A stretch of DNA of 64,000 bases, taken from positions 62,001-126,000 of the forward strand of contig NZ_LZIF01000118.1 of the NCBI RefSeq assembly GCF_001667145.1. The letters run 5' to 3'. The stretch's first letter is position 1, and every line of letters begins with the position of its first letter. Below the pieces are notes generated by a model. That model saw only the letters and a program-made list of their open reading frames with translations, did no database searches and was not told the origin of the DNA. The DNA comes from Mycobacterium sp. 852002-51971_SCH5477799-a (lineage in GTDB: Bacteria > Actinomycetota > Actinomycetes > Mycobacteriales > Mycobacteriaceae). Below, in pieces: positions 25,166 to 33,082 of the stretch. The translations under genes and the position numbers were made by a program.

Positions 25166-26082
25166 TCGCGGCCCAGATCCCGGTGCAGCACCCGCACCGA
25201 CAGTTGCGCTTCCCCCTTTTTGGCGTTCAGCAACTGCATCAACGCCTCGGCGATCGCGACGCTGCGATGCTTGCCGCCGGTGCAGCCGATGGCGACCGTC
25301 ATATAGCGCTTGCCCTCCCGGCGGTAGCCGTCGACGACCAGGGATAGCAATCGATGGTAGGCGTCAAGGAACTCGGCCGCGCCGGGCTGGCTCAACACGT
25401 AATCCCGCACCGCCGGGTCCTGCCCGGTGCGTGGACGCAATTCGTCGACCCAGTGCGGGTTCGGCAGGAACCGCACGTCCATCACCATGTCGGCGTCCAT
25501 CGGCAGGCCGTACTTGAAGCCGAACGACTCGACAGTGACGCTGGTGGTCGCGGCGGCGGCACCGCCGAATGCCCGCTCGATGGTCTCGCGCAGGCCGCGC
25601 ACCGACATCGTCGAGGTGTCGATGATCAGATCCGCAGTGGCGCGAACCGATGCCAGCATCCGGCGCTCGGCGGCGATCCCCTCGGCCAGGGTCTGATCAC
25701 CCTGCAACGGGTGGCTGCGACGATTTTGTTCGTAGCGGCGCACCAACATGTCGTCGGATGCTTCCATGAACACCACGCGCGGGGCGATGTTTCGGGTGGC
25801 GAGCTCGGTGCGCACCGAGTCCAGGTCGCCGGTGAAACCCCGCGACCGTACGTCCATCACCACCGCCAGCTGGGTGATCCGCGAGCCGGCGGCCAGACCG
25901 AAATCGACCATCCGGGTGATCAGCTGCGGGGGCAGGTTGTCGGCCACGTACCAGCCGAGGTCCTCGAGCACCTTGGCCGCGGTACCCCGCCCGGCGCCGG
26001 ATAAGCCCGTCACCAGAACGACGTCGATACCGGCCGGGGCGTCCACCGAGTGACTGCTTGCGAACTCACCTTGGCCCGTCAT
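25162..26082 (-). CDS. rapZ: RapZ family nucleotide-binding protein
   Basis: The 306-residue protein has a P-loop variant VTGLSGAGRGTAAKVLEDLG near residues 24-43, then VVMDVRSRGF and the C-terminal TVAIGCTGGKHRSVAIAE motif. In E. coli RapZ senses glucosamine-6-phosphate; in actinobacteria the role is not settled. The invariant Lys of a classical Walker A is not at its usual place, as is normal for this family. Its start overlaps uvrC by 4 nt and its end overlaps yvcK by 4 nt. Counterpart Rv1421. Confidence 0.94.
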   Translation of the reverse strand: MTGQGEFASSHSVDAPAGIDVVLVTGLSGAGRGTAAKVLEDLGWYVADNLPPQLITRMVDFGLAAGSRITQLAVVMDVRSRGFTGDLDSVRTELATRNIAPRVVFMEASDDMLVRRYEQNRRSHPLQGDQTLAEGIAAERRMLASVRATADLIIDTSTMSVRGLRETIERAFGGAAAATTSVTVESFGFKYGLPMDADMVMDVRFLPNPHWVDELRPRTGQDPAVRDYVLSQPGAAEFLDAYHRLLSLVVDGYRREGKRYMTVAIGCTGGKHRSVAIAEALMQLLNAKKGEAQLSVRVLHRDLGRE

Positions 26083-28022
26083 GGGGCGGGCTCGGACTGT
26101 TCCGGTCGCAGTGCCTCCAGGACGGCGGTGGCGGTTGCCACCCCGATGCCGGGAACCGCGGTGATCTGGTCGACGGTGGCCTCCTTGAGGCGGGCTATCG
26201 ATCCGAAATGGGTTACCAATGCCTTGCGCCGATGTTCTCCCAATCCTGGCACCGAATCCAGCACCGATGCCGTCATTCGCTTGGATCGCTTGCTGCGATG
26301 GTAGGCGATCGCGAACCGGTGCGCTTCGTCACGGACGCGTTGCAGCAGATAGAGCCCCTCGCTGTTGCGCGGCATGATGACCGGGTCGGGCTCCGAGGGC
26401 ACCCACACCTCTTCCAGCCGCTTGGCCAGGCCGATTACCGCGACGTCGGTGATGCCGAGTTCCTCGAGCACCGCGCTGGCCGCATTGACTTGTGGCGCAC
26501 CGCCGTCGACGACGTACAGATTCGGCGGGTAGGCGAAGCGGCGAGACTTTCCTTCCGGCGAAAGCATATTCGGGTCGTTTTGTTCACTGAGGTGCCGCGC
26601 GAAGCGGCGGCGGGTCACCTCGGCGATGGAGGCGACGTCGTCGGAGCGCCCCTGTCCGGCGGCTTCCCGGATGCCGAAGTGCCGGTAGTCCGATTTGCGC
26701 GGCAGACCGTCCTCGAACACCACCAGCGACCCCACCACGTCGGTGCCCTGCACGTGGCTGATGTCCACACATTCGATGCGCAGCGGCGCGTCGGACAAGC
26801 CGAGGGCTTCCTGGATGTTCTGCAGCGCAGCGGATCTGGCGTTGAAATCACCTGCCCGCCTCAGCTTGTGTTGTTGCAGGGCCTCTTTGGCGTTGCGCTG
26901 CACTGTTTCGGCCAGCGCGCGTTTGTCGCCGCGCTGGGGCACCCGCAGCGCCACCCGGGATCCGCGCAGAGCGGACAGCCAACTGGTCAGCTCGCCAGCG
27001 TTGGACGGCAGGCAGGGCACCAGCACCTCCCGCGGCACCGGGTTTACGGATTCGTCTGCGGCACCGCCCAATTCGGCCTGCTCGCCGTAGAACTGCGTCA
27101 GGAACTGCTCGACCAGCTGTTCCTCACCGGAATCACCGGGATCCGCGGACTTTTCGACGATCCAGCCGCGCTGGCCGCGGACCCGGCCGCCGCGGACGTG
27201 GAACACTTGCACCGCGGCCTCGAGATCGTCGTCGGCGAACGCCACCACGTCGGCGTCGGTGCCGTCGCCGAGGACGACGGCCTGCTTTTCCATCGCCCTC
27301 TTGACCGCGCCGAGGTCGTCGCGCAGCCGAGCGGCCCGCTCGAAATCGAGCCGCTCGGCCGCGGCGTTCATCTGCTGTTCCAGTTCCCGCGCGAACCGGT
27401 CGGTCTTACCGGACAGGAAGTCGCAGAAATCCTCCACGATCTGGCGATGCTGCTCCGCGCTGACCCTGCCGATACACGGCGCCGAGCATTTGTCGATGTA
27501 GCCGAGCAGGCAAGGACGGTCGATCTGCTTGTGTCGCTTGAACACTCCCGCCGAACAGGTGCGAGCCGGAAACACCCGGGTGAGCAGATCCAGCGTTTCC
27601 CGGATGGCCCAGGCGTGCGAGTACGGCCCGAAATATCGCACCCCTTTGCGGCGGGGGCCGCGATAGACCATCAGCCGCGGGAACTCCTCGTTGAGGGTCA
27701 CCGCCAGCACCGGATAGGTCTTGTCGTCGCGATAGCGGACGTTGAACCGCGGGTCGAACTCTTTGATCCAGTTGTATTCGAGCTGCAGCGCCTCGACTTC
27801 GGTGTTGACCACCGTCCACTCGACCTTGGCCGCGGTGGTCACCATCTGCCGGGTGCGCGGGTGCAGGCTGGAGATGTCGGCGAAGTATGACGTCAGCCGG
27901 CTGCGCAGGCTCTTGGCCTTGCCGACATAGATGACTCGCCCGTGCGGATCCCGGAATCGGTAGACGCCGGGCTGGACCGGGATGGACCCGGGCGCGGGGC
28001 GGTAGGTGGCGGGATCGGGCAC
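26079..28022 (-). CDS. uvrC: UvrC, excinuclease ABC subunit C
   Basis: The 647-residue protein has the full UvrC layout: GIY-YIG nuclease (GVYRFRDPHGRVIYVGKAKS, residues 19-38), UvrB-interacting UVR motif (AERLDFERAARLRDDL), the RNase H-like endonuclease region (IECVDISHVQG, VVDGGAPQVNAA) and two C-terminal helix-hairpin-helix motifs (SVPGLGEHRRKAL, AVPGIGVATA). It makes both incisions in nucleotide excision repair. The GTG start follows a -10 box by 6 nt, so the uvrC-rapZ-yvcK-whiA cluster probably begins with a leaderless mRNA. Confidence 0.97.
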   Translation of the reverse strand: MPDPATYRPAPGSIPVQPGVYRFRDPHGRVIYVGKAKSLRSRLTSYFADISSLHPRTRQMVTTAAKVEWTVVNTEVEALQLEYNWIKEFDPRFNVRYRDDKTYPVLAVTLNEEFPRLMVYRGPRRKGVRYFGPYSHAWAIRETLDLLTRVFPARTCSAGVFKRHKQIDRPCLLGYIDKCSAPCIGRVSAEQHRQIVEDFCDFLSGKTDRFARELEQQMNAAAERLDFERAARLRDDLGAVKRAMEKQAVVLGDGTDADVVAFADDDLEAAVQVFHVRGGRVRGQRGWIVEKSADPGDSGEEQLVEQFLTQFYGEQAELGGAADESVNPVPREVLVPCLPSNAGELTSWLSALRGSRVALRVPQRGDKRALAETVQRNAKEALQQHKLRRAGDFNARSAALQNIQEALGLSDAPLRIECVDISHVQGTDVVGSLVVFEDGLPRKSDYRHFGIREAAGQGRSDDVASIAEVTRRRFARHLSEQNDPNMLSPEGKSRRFAYPPNLYVVDGGAPQVNAASAVLEELGITDVAVIGLAKRLEEVWVPSEPDPVIMPRNSEGLYLLQRVRDEAHRFAIAYHRSKRSKRMTASVLDSVPGLGEHRRKALVTHFGSIARLKEATVDQITAVPGIGVATATAVLEALRPEQSEPAP

Positions 28023-28028
28023 AGATCC

Positions 28029-28034
28029 AGGCTA
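28029..28034 (-). promoter_or_regulatory. -10 box for leaderless uvrC operon
   Basis: TAGCCT on the minus strand, then 6 nt, then the GTG start of uvrC. No ribosome site is present. Confidence 0.5.
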
Positions 28035-28111
28035 GTAGCCGCCCGCGCGGTGCCGAGAAAGGCGGGGCGCGTGCGGGTGCCGGTCTACTGTGGTGCATAC
28101 CGGTCGCCACG

Positions 28112-28321
28112 ATGTTTGGGGGGATTACCGTCGATTCCTCGCTAGCCAGGTTGCTGCAGCCCGTCGGCGTCGACACCTTCCTCGACGAGATCTGGGCGAC
28201 GAGGCATCACCACATGGGTCTGACCACACTTACCGGCGCCTCCTTGGACGACAGCCCGAATCTGCCGCTGCTGCCGAGCAGCTGGAGCCCGGATGCCGAA
28301 GAAGGAACGACCGGCGGTTGA
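28112..28321 (+). pseudogene. remnant of a JmjC/cupin-type oxygenase gene (N-terminal fragment)
   Basis: This 69-codon frame encodes SSLARLLQPVGVDTFLDEIW and ATRHHH, which resembles the N-terminus of cupin/JmjC-type ribosomal-oxygenase-like proteins. Those normally continue for about 400 residues into a double-stranded beta-helix. Here the resemblance stops after about 35 codons and a stop follows at 28321. It lies on the plus strand in the 395-nt gap between minus-strand lprH and uvrC, with nothing recognisable after it. I read it as a decayed fragment; a short unrelated gene is also possible. Confidence 0.4.
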
Positions 28322-28417
28322 CGTCGCGCCACCAGCGGCCAGACCCGCTGCACGCGCTCGAGCGCAGCCGGAGGGTCGAGCGGGCGCTGACTCGCCCGCC
28401 GTGGGCCGGCCAGGTTT

Positions 28418-29086
28418 TCAGGCGGTACGCCCGCTGATCTGCGCAAGGCGTTTCGACGTCCAGTCCGCCATGGGGAACCCGGGCTTGGCGTCACAGGCCG
28501 ACAGCAACAGGACAACTCGCGGCAGGGCCGCCAGCCCGTAGTCACAGATCCAGCCCGGCTGGGTCATGGTCCACACCACGGCGGTGCGCGACGAGGTATC
28601 GACGTCGCTGAGGTGCATCGACGCTGACTGTCCGTCTCGGCTCACCCCGACCGCTTCGCGGCGGCACTGGGCGATGGCGATGAAACCGTCGACCACCACG
28701 CGTTGGACGTCCAGCGGGTCGCCGTAGAGGTCGACCGACTCGCCGTAGGTTGCCGGACCGGCGAAGCGGTAGGCGGACTCGGCGTGCTCGGATGCGCCGG
28801 GCGGCCGCAGGGGCGAGTTCTCGAACAACACTGCCGCTTCGCAGTTCGGGGGCTGGGCCGTGACGAAGTAGTTGTCGCTTACCGGAATCGGGGTCGCCGC
28901 CCCGAAAGGCGTGTCGTCCCCGCTGTGTAGCAGCAGGTCTTGCGCGCGGACCTTCACCGGCGCGGACGGCGCTGCCCCTGACTGACCGGACGCCCGGACC
29001 GCCCGTCCCCCCACCACAACGCTGCACCCACTGAGCACCAGCATGGCGACGACGGCGAGCGCGGCGACCCGTGCCTGAAGTGCCAT
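28418..29086 (-). CDS. lprH: lipoprotein LprH
   Basis: The 222-residue protein has a lipoprotein signal with lipobox LSGC, so lipidation is expected at C21. The mature part resembles the extracellular sensor-like domain shared by several mycobacterial lipoproteins and PknH, with conserved cysteines in PPNCEAAV, IAQCRREA, WICDYG and LSACDAK. Function is unknown. A TACCAT box ends 6 nt before the ATG, so the mRNA is probably leaderless even though the gene follows the PH-domain gene by 18 nt. Counterpart Rv1418. Confidence 0.88.
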   Translation of the reverse strand: MALQARVAALAVVAMLVLSGCSVVVGGRAVRASGQSGAAPSAPVKVRAQDLLLHSGDDTPFGAATPIPVSDNYFVTAQPPNCEAAVLFENSPLRPPGASEHAESAYRFAGPATYGESVDLYGDPLDVQRVVVDGFIAIAQCRREAVGVSRDGQSASMHLSDVDTSSRTAVVWTMTQPGWICDYGLAALPRVVLLLSACDAKPGFPMADWTSKRLAQISGRTA

Positions 29087-29092
29087 CGGCCG

Positions 29093-29098
29093 ATGGTA
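29093..29098 (-). promoter_or_regulatory. -10 box for leaderless lprH
   Basis: TACCAT on the minus strand is separated by 6 nt from the lprH ATG, in the 18-nt gap after the upstream gene. Confidence 0.45.
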
Positions 29099-29104
29099 CA
29101 GCGT

Positions 29105-29572
29105 TCAGTGGGTCGGCAGGTCCGGTCGATAGCGCGCCAGCAGCGAGCGCACCGTATCCATGGCGTCCACGGCGCGGCCCTTGTCAACGGCCTGGATGGC
29201 CATCACCGGGATGTACTCGTCATCGGGTAAGTCGATTCGCGCCCATCGGTGGCCCACCGGGAACGACACGCCCGCGACATCCGGCCATTCGATCAGCTTG
29301 TCGCCCAACAGGTTCCGCACCGAAACACCGGCCGGCCCCACTCGCAGCCGCGGGCGCGCGAACAACAGGACGACGCCGGCGACGACCAGACCGAGCGCCG
29401 CGATCGCCACCTGATCGGAGGTCTGAAAGACCACCCCGGTGGAGCCCACCTTGAGCAGCAGGCCCACCACGATGTGCGCCGCGGCGATGAGAAACGCCGC
29501 CCCATAGGCGAATAACGGTGTGCGATGGGGACGCAACACCGCATCCCAGGTCTCGCGGTCCGGCGACGTCAC
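29105..29572 (-). CDS. membrane protein with PH-like domain (Rv1417-like)
   Basis: The 155-residue protein has two hydrophobic helices (FAYGAAFLIAAAHIVVGLLL, residues 21-40, and VAIAALGLVVAGVVLLFA, residues 54-71). A C-terminal domain (RLRVGPAGVSVRNLLGDKLI then WPDVAGVSFPVGHRWARIDL) resembles the small bacterial PH-like domain of the CFP-6 type. It overlaps ribH by 4 nt, so it is translated with the riboflavin genes, although no riboflavin role is known. Counterpart Rv1417. Confidence 0.85.
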   Translation of the reverse strand: MTSPDRETWDAVLRPHRTPLFAYGAAFLIAAAHIVVGLLLKVGSTGVVFQTSDQVAIAALGLVVAGVVLLFARPRLRVGPAGVSVRNLLGDKLIEWPDVAGVSFPVGHRWARIDLPDDEYIPVMAIQAVDKGRAVDAMDTVRSLLARYRPDLPTH

Positions 29573-30051
29573 GACCGGGCGCGCAACTCACGCAGGGTGA
29601 GCGCGGCGGACAGGGCCGCCGCGGCGGCCTGGGCCCCTTTGTCCTCGGCCGACGCGGGGAGCCCGGCCCGATCCAGGGCCTGCTGCTCGTTGTCCGTGGT
29701 CAGCACGCCGTTGGCGACCGGGGTCGAAGCGTCCAGTGAGACCCGGGTCAGACCCTGGGTTACCGCATCGCAGACGTACTCGAAATGCGGTGTCTGCCCG
29801 CGGATCACGACGCCCAGCGCGACGACGGCATCGTAGTTTCGGGCGAGTTCCTGTGCCACCACTGGGATTTCGATCGCACCGAGCACGCGGACCACCGTGG
29901 GGTCATCGATACCCGATTCGGCGGCGACTTTGCGTGCGCCGTCGAGCAGCGCGTCGCAGATCTCGCTGTGCCAGGTGCTTGCCACGATGCCGAGCCGCAC
30001 ACCAGAAGCGTCAAGCGCCGGCATCTCCGGCACGCCGGCGCCACCACTCAC
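29569..30051 (-). CDS. ribH: 6,7-dimethyl-8-ribityllumazine synthase
   Basis: The 160-residue protein has the lumazine synthase landmarks: IVASTWHSEICDALLDGA, GAIEIPVVAQ, ALGVVIRGQTPHFEYV (catalytic His) and NGVLTTDNEQQALDRAG. It condenses the ribityl-pyrimidine with dihydroxybutanone phosphate, the product of the neighbouring ribBA protein. It overlaps both ribBA and the PH-domain gene by 4 nt. Members usually form pentamers. Counterpart Rv1416. Confidence 0.97.
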   Translation of the reverse strand: MSGGAGVPEMPALDASGVRLGIVASTWHSEICDALLDGARKVAAESGIDDPTVVRVLGAIEIPVVAQELARNYDAVVALGVVIRGQTPHFEYVCDAVTQGLTRVSLDASTPVANGVLTTDNEQQALDRAGLPASAEDKGAQAAAAALSAALTLRELRARS

Positions 30052-31325
30052 AGGGCACCGCCGAATTCACCTGGCAGATGGACGGATTCGTGAAAGTCGT
30101 CCAGCCCGGCCAGGTCGTGGCCCATCTTATCCCGCTTGGTCATCAGGTAACGGATGTTCTCCGCGTTGGCGCGCACCGGTAGCGGCACGCGCTCGATGAT
30201 GTGCAGGCCGTACCCGTCCAGCCCGACCCGCTTGGCCGGGTTGTTGGTCAGCAGCCGCATCGAACGCACCCCGAGGTCCACTAGTATCTGTGCACCGATA
30301 CCGTAATCCCTTGCATCAGCTGGCAATCCGAGCTTGAGGTTGGCGTCGACGGTGTCTTCACCGGCATCCTGCAATTGATAGGCCTGCAGCTTGTGCATCA
30401 GCCCGATGCCGCGGCCCTCGTGGCCGCGCATGTACAGCACGATGCCGCGTCCCTCGCGGGCCACCATCGCCATCGCCGCATCGAGCTGGGGCCCGCAATC
30501 ACAACGGCGCGAACCGAACACGTCGCCGGTCAGGCATTCGGAGTGGACGCGCACCAGCACGTCGTCACCCTCGGAGTTGGGCCCGGCGATGTCGCCGCGC
30601 ACTAGCGCGACGTGCTCTACCTCTTCGTAGATGCTGGTGTAGCCGATCGCACGAAATTCCCCGTGCCGCGTGGGGATCCGGGCCTCGGCGATCCGAGCGA
30701 TGTGCTTTTCGTGCTTGCGTCGCCACTCGATCAGGTCGGCGATGGTGATCATCGCGAGGTCGTGTTCGTCGGCGAAAACCCGCAGTTCGTCGGTCTGGGC
30801 CATCGAGCCCTCGTCCTTTTGGCTGACGATCTCGCAGATGGCGCCCGCGGGCTGCAGCCCGGCCAGCCGGGCGAGGTCGACGGCGGCCTCGGTGTGACCC
30901 GGACGGCGCAACACGCCACCGTCCTTGGCGCGCAACGGAACCACGTGGCCCGGCCGGGTGAAGTCGTCGGCGACGCTGGTGGGATCGGCCAGCAGACGCA
31001 TGGTGGTCGCGCGGTCCGAGGCGGAGATCCCGGTGCCCACGCCTCGGCGCGCGTCGACCGTGACGGTGTAGGCGGTGCCGTGCTTGTCCTGATTCACCGC
31101 GTACATCGGCAGCAGCCCCAGCCGGTCACAGATCGCACCATCCAGTGGCACACAGAGGTATCCCGAGGTGTAGCGCACCATGAACGCCACCATCTCCGGC
31201 GTCGCCTTCTCGGCGGCGAAGATCAGATCGCCCTCGTTCTCGCGGTCTTCGTCGTCGATGACGATGACGGCCTTGCCGGCCGCAATGTCGGCAACCGCCC
31301 TCTCGACGGAGTCCAACCTCGTCAT
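30048..31325 (-). CDS. ribBA: bifunctional 3,4-dihydroxy-2-butanone-4-phosphate synthase / GTP cyclohydrolase II
   Basis: The protein has 425 residues from the ATG at 31325, the same length as M. tuberculosis RibA2 (Rv1415). The frame is open to 31403 but that extension is not family-like. The RibB half (residues 1 to about 205) includes VIDDEDRENEGDL. The RibA half holds the zinc cysteines in CLTGDVFGSRRCDCGPQLD and the RGHEGRGIGL motif. It makes both precursors of riboflavin. GAGG lies about 10 nt before the start. I looked for an FMN riboswitch upstream and saw none. Confidence 0.96.
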   Translation of the reverse strand: MTRLDSVERAVADIAAGKAVIVIDDEDRENEGDLIFAAEKATPEMVAFMVRYTSGYLCVPLDGAICDRLGLLPMYAVNQDKHGTAYTVTVDARRGVGTGISASDRATTMRLLADPTSVADDFTRPGHVVPLRAKDGGVLRRPGHTEAAVDLARLAGLQPAGAICEIVSQKDEGSMAQTDELRVFADEHDLAMITIADLIEWRRKHEKHIARIAEARIPTRHGEFRAIGYTSIYEEVEHVALVRGDIAGPNSEGDDVLVRVHSECLTGDVFGSRRCDCGPQLDAAMAMVAREGRGIVLYMRGHEGRGIGLMHKLQAYQLQDAGEDTVDANLKLGLPADARDYGIGAQILVDLGVRSMRLLTNNPAKRVGLDGYGLHIIERVPLPVRANAENIRYLMTKRDKMGHDLAGLDDFHESVHLPGEFGGAL

Positions 31326-31430
31326 TTTTGCTACCTCGCCGTTCCCGCTGCCCGGCGGGAACACTGTCGAAAACGGCACACACGAGAAGCCCACGTGTTG
31401 CATTCAGTATGAACCACCGGGGCGGCCCCG

Positions 31431-31751
31431 TTATTGCCGCGGCTCGATCAGCGGGACGGCCCCGGAAGGCGTTGCACAGCCGGTCAGGTTGGCGGTGCCG
31501 ACGGCCTGACCACTTCTGATGACCGTGCACTCATCGGGTTGCCGCAACCCCGACAGCGGCGCGGTGCCGGGCAAAGGCTTGTCACCGCGCGCGCCGGATC
31601 CGTAATCGTTGCCGGGATCACACTTTTCGCCACTCCCGACACCGGTTCGAGCGGCCGGGCCGAGGACGACGAGGTCCCGTTTTCGCCGCAGAAATTGGCA
31701 ATCTCGCCATTCACCCGAGAGACCTCCCGCAAAACAGCACACCCGCGTCAA
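31431..31751 (-). CDS. hypothetical protein, uncertain
   Basis: This 106-codon frame has GC-rich third positions over its last 80 codons and a plausible protein-like C-terminus (GTAPLSGLRQPDECTVIRSG, then TANLTGCATPSGAVPL) with paired cysteines. The first 25 codons look atypical, so the true start may be inside. No ribosome site or family match was recognised. It is upstream of ribBA on the same strand, about 105 nt away. It could equally be a gene remnant. Confidence 0.25.
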   Translation of the reverse strand: MTRVCCFAGGLSGEWRDCQFLRRKRDLVVLGPAARTGVGSGEKCDPGNDYGSGARGDKPLPGTAPLSGLRQPDECTVIRSGQAVGTANLTGCATPSGAVPLIEPRQ

Positions 31752-31871
31752 GAATGGTTCGCTCGGCCGGCGATACCGTCACTTAGTGCCAAAAATATGT
31801 CCATGAAAGGGTCGTATACGCCGGAACCCTTTGCATCAGATATGTGTTCGCTGTGCTCAATATTTGACGTG

Positions 31872-31896
31872 GGCAAACGCAAAAAACGGGTTTGCC
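31872..31896. repeat. inverted repeat upstream of the exported-protein gene
   Basis: GGCAAAC at 31872-31878 pairs with GTTTGCC at 31890-31896 across an A-rich 11-nt spacer. It ends 29 nt before the ATG at 31926 and could be an operator or a leader stem-loop. Confidence 0.4.
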
Positions 31897-31925
31897 GTGC
31901 ATTACCACGGGGAATTTAAATCCGT

Positions 31926-32300
31926 ATGAATACCAACACTCAAACACAGCTATGGGCCCGCCTGTGTACCGGCGCGCTGGCGGCCGGCGGCCTGGCCATG
32001 TCCGCCCTCGGTCTGTCCTCGGGCACCGCTGCCGCGGCGCCTCCGCCTGTACCTATGTATCACCACCACTGGTGCCCAGGAGAGCAGTGGGACCCGGGCT
32101 GGGGCCCATACCAGAACTGGAACAACTGCCGTGACTGGGACGACAACTACAACAACGGCGGCCCGGCAGGCTACGGGGCTCCGCCGTGGGCGGGACCACC
32201 GCCACCGCCCCCGCCGTGGGCGCCGTGGGCTCAGATCGTCTGGGATCCCGGCATGAACCACTGGGGTTACTGGGAAGGCCCCAACTGGCGCCCGGTCTAA
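31926..32300 (+). CDS. small exported Trp/Pro/Gly-rich protein
   Basis: The 124-residue protein has a signal peptide (a hydrophobic core with GALAAGGLAMSALGLSSG, ending in an AAAA cleavage region near residue 39). The mature part is unusually aromatic and proline-rich: WCPGEQWDPGWGPYQNWNNC, a proline run near residue 95, and NHWGYWEGPNW at the end. Two cysteines (in WCPG and NNCRDW) may form a disulphide. Similar short 'CPG-x-W' secreted proteins recur in mycobacteria with no known function. GGGGAA lies about 12 nt before the ATG. Confidence 0.75.
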   Translation: MNTNTQTQLWARLCTGALAAGGLAMSALGLSSGTAAAAPPPVPMYHHHWCPGEQWDPGWGPYQNWNNCRDWDDNYNNGGPAGYGAPPWAGPPPPPPPWAPWAQIVWDPGMNHWGYWEGPNWRPV

Positions 32301-32337
32301 TCGCCCGGGCAAATTTGCTGATATCAGCGGGCCGCTG

Positions 32338-32358
32338 CCGCGGCGCCACACGCCGCGG
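32338..32358. terminator. hairpin between convergent genes (likely bidirectional terminator)
   Basis: CCGCGGCG at 32338-32345 and CGCCGCGG at 32351-32358 form a perfect 8-bp stem with a CCACA loop. It abuts the ribC stop and follows the exported-protein gene by 37 nt. There is no T tract, as is common for mycobacterial hairpins. A 12-bp perfect palindrome, GCTGATATCAGC, lies just before it at 32317-32328. Confidence 0.5.
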
Positions 32359-32964
32359 CTAGCGTCCGGCTTGCATCAGCCGCTCTACATATTTGGCGAT
32401 GACGTCGACCTCGAGGTTCACCGGCGTCCCGACTGGAGCGCGACCCAGGGTGGTCAATTCGCGGGTGGTGGGTATCAATGAGACTTCGAACCAGTCCCCC
32501 GGCGGGTCGCCGAGCGCGGACACCGTCAACGAAATCCCGTCGACGGTGATCGACCCCTTCTCCACGACGTAGCGGGCGACCTCGGCAGGCATCTCGATTC
32601 GCACCACTTCCCAGTGCTCGGACGGTGTCCGGGCCACGATGCGCCCCGTCCCGTCGACGTGCCCCTGCACAATGTGCCCGCCCAGCCGGCTGTCGACGGC
32701 CGCGGCGCGCTCCAGGTTCACCCGGCTGCCGACCCGCAATTCGCCCAGGTTGGACCGGTTGAGCGACTCGGCCATCACGTCGGCGGTGAACTGACCGCCG
32801 GGCAGCAGTTCGGCGACGGTCAGACAGACGCCGTTGACGGCAATGGAGTCGCCGTGGCCGGCATCGGCCGTCACGACCGCGCCGCGGATGGTCAGCCGCG
32901 CCGCGTCGGAAAGGACGTCACGAGCAGTCACCTCGCCGAGTTCCTCGACAATCCCGGTAAACAT
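32359..32964 (-). CDS. ribC: riboflavin synthase alpha chain
   Basis: The 201-residue protein has the typical internal duplication of two lumazine-binding domains. Each copy carries its own signal (MFTGIVEELGEV at the start of the first; HIVQGHVDGTGRI at the start of the second), with matching SIAVNGVCLTV and SITVDGISLTV segments. It disproportionates lumazine to riboflavin, the last step after RibH. The gene stands alone with a leaderless promoter. Counterpart Rv1412. Confidence 0.97.
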   Translation of the reverse strand: MFTGIVEELGEVTARDVLSDAARLTIRGAVVTADAGHGDSIAVNGVCLTVAELLPGGQFTADVMAESLNRSNLGELRVGSRVNLERAAAVDSRLGGHIVQGHVDGTGRIVARTPSEHWEVVRIEMPAEVARYVVEKGSITVDGISLTVSALGDPPGDWFEVSLIPTTRELTTLGRAPVGTPVNLEVDVIAKYVERLMQAGR

Positions 32965-32970
32965 CCCCTT

Positions 32971-32976
32971 AGGCTA
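32971..32976 (-). promoter_or_regulatory. -10 box for leaderless ribC
   Basis: TAGCCT on the minus strand is followed by AAGGGG (6 nt) and the ATG. AAGGGG touches the start codon, too close to serve as a ribosome site, so a leaderless start is favoured. Confidence 0.5.
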
Positions 32977-33069
32977 ATTACGCCTCACGAAGACTGATGA
33001 ACAGGGCAAAGACCGCGACCCAAGCGACACCGGCACCCCGCGTTCACCAGAGCAGTCACCGGCACCCTC

Positions 33070-33075
33070 TACGAT
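33070..33075 (+). promoter_or_regulatory. -10 box for leaderless lprG-P55 operon
   Basis: TACGAT ends 7 nt before the ATG at 33083. It overlaps an alternative ATG at 33074, which makes that upstream start unlikely. Confidence 0.5.
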
Positions 33076-33082
33076 GCACAGT

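Larger units (their letters stand above)
31326..31925. other. 600-nt region between ribBA and an exported-protein gene
   Basis: This stretch is less GC-rich than the surroundings, especially 31740-31925. The best coding candidate is the minus-strand frame at 31431-31751, listed separately at low confidence. An inverted repeat lies at 31872-31896. No riboswitch, tRNA or transposase was seen. M. tuberculosis has small hypothetical genes (Rv1413-Rv1414) here. Confidence 0.4.

Noticed and set aside
26058..27890. 610-codon plus-strand frame opposite uvrC
   Set aside because: Antisense shadow of uvrC; no recognisable domain.
31326..31440. Possible FMN riboswitch before ribBA
   Set aside because: None of the conserved RFN-element words are visible and the leader is not long enough in front of the GAGG ribosome site to hold the known fold.
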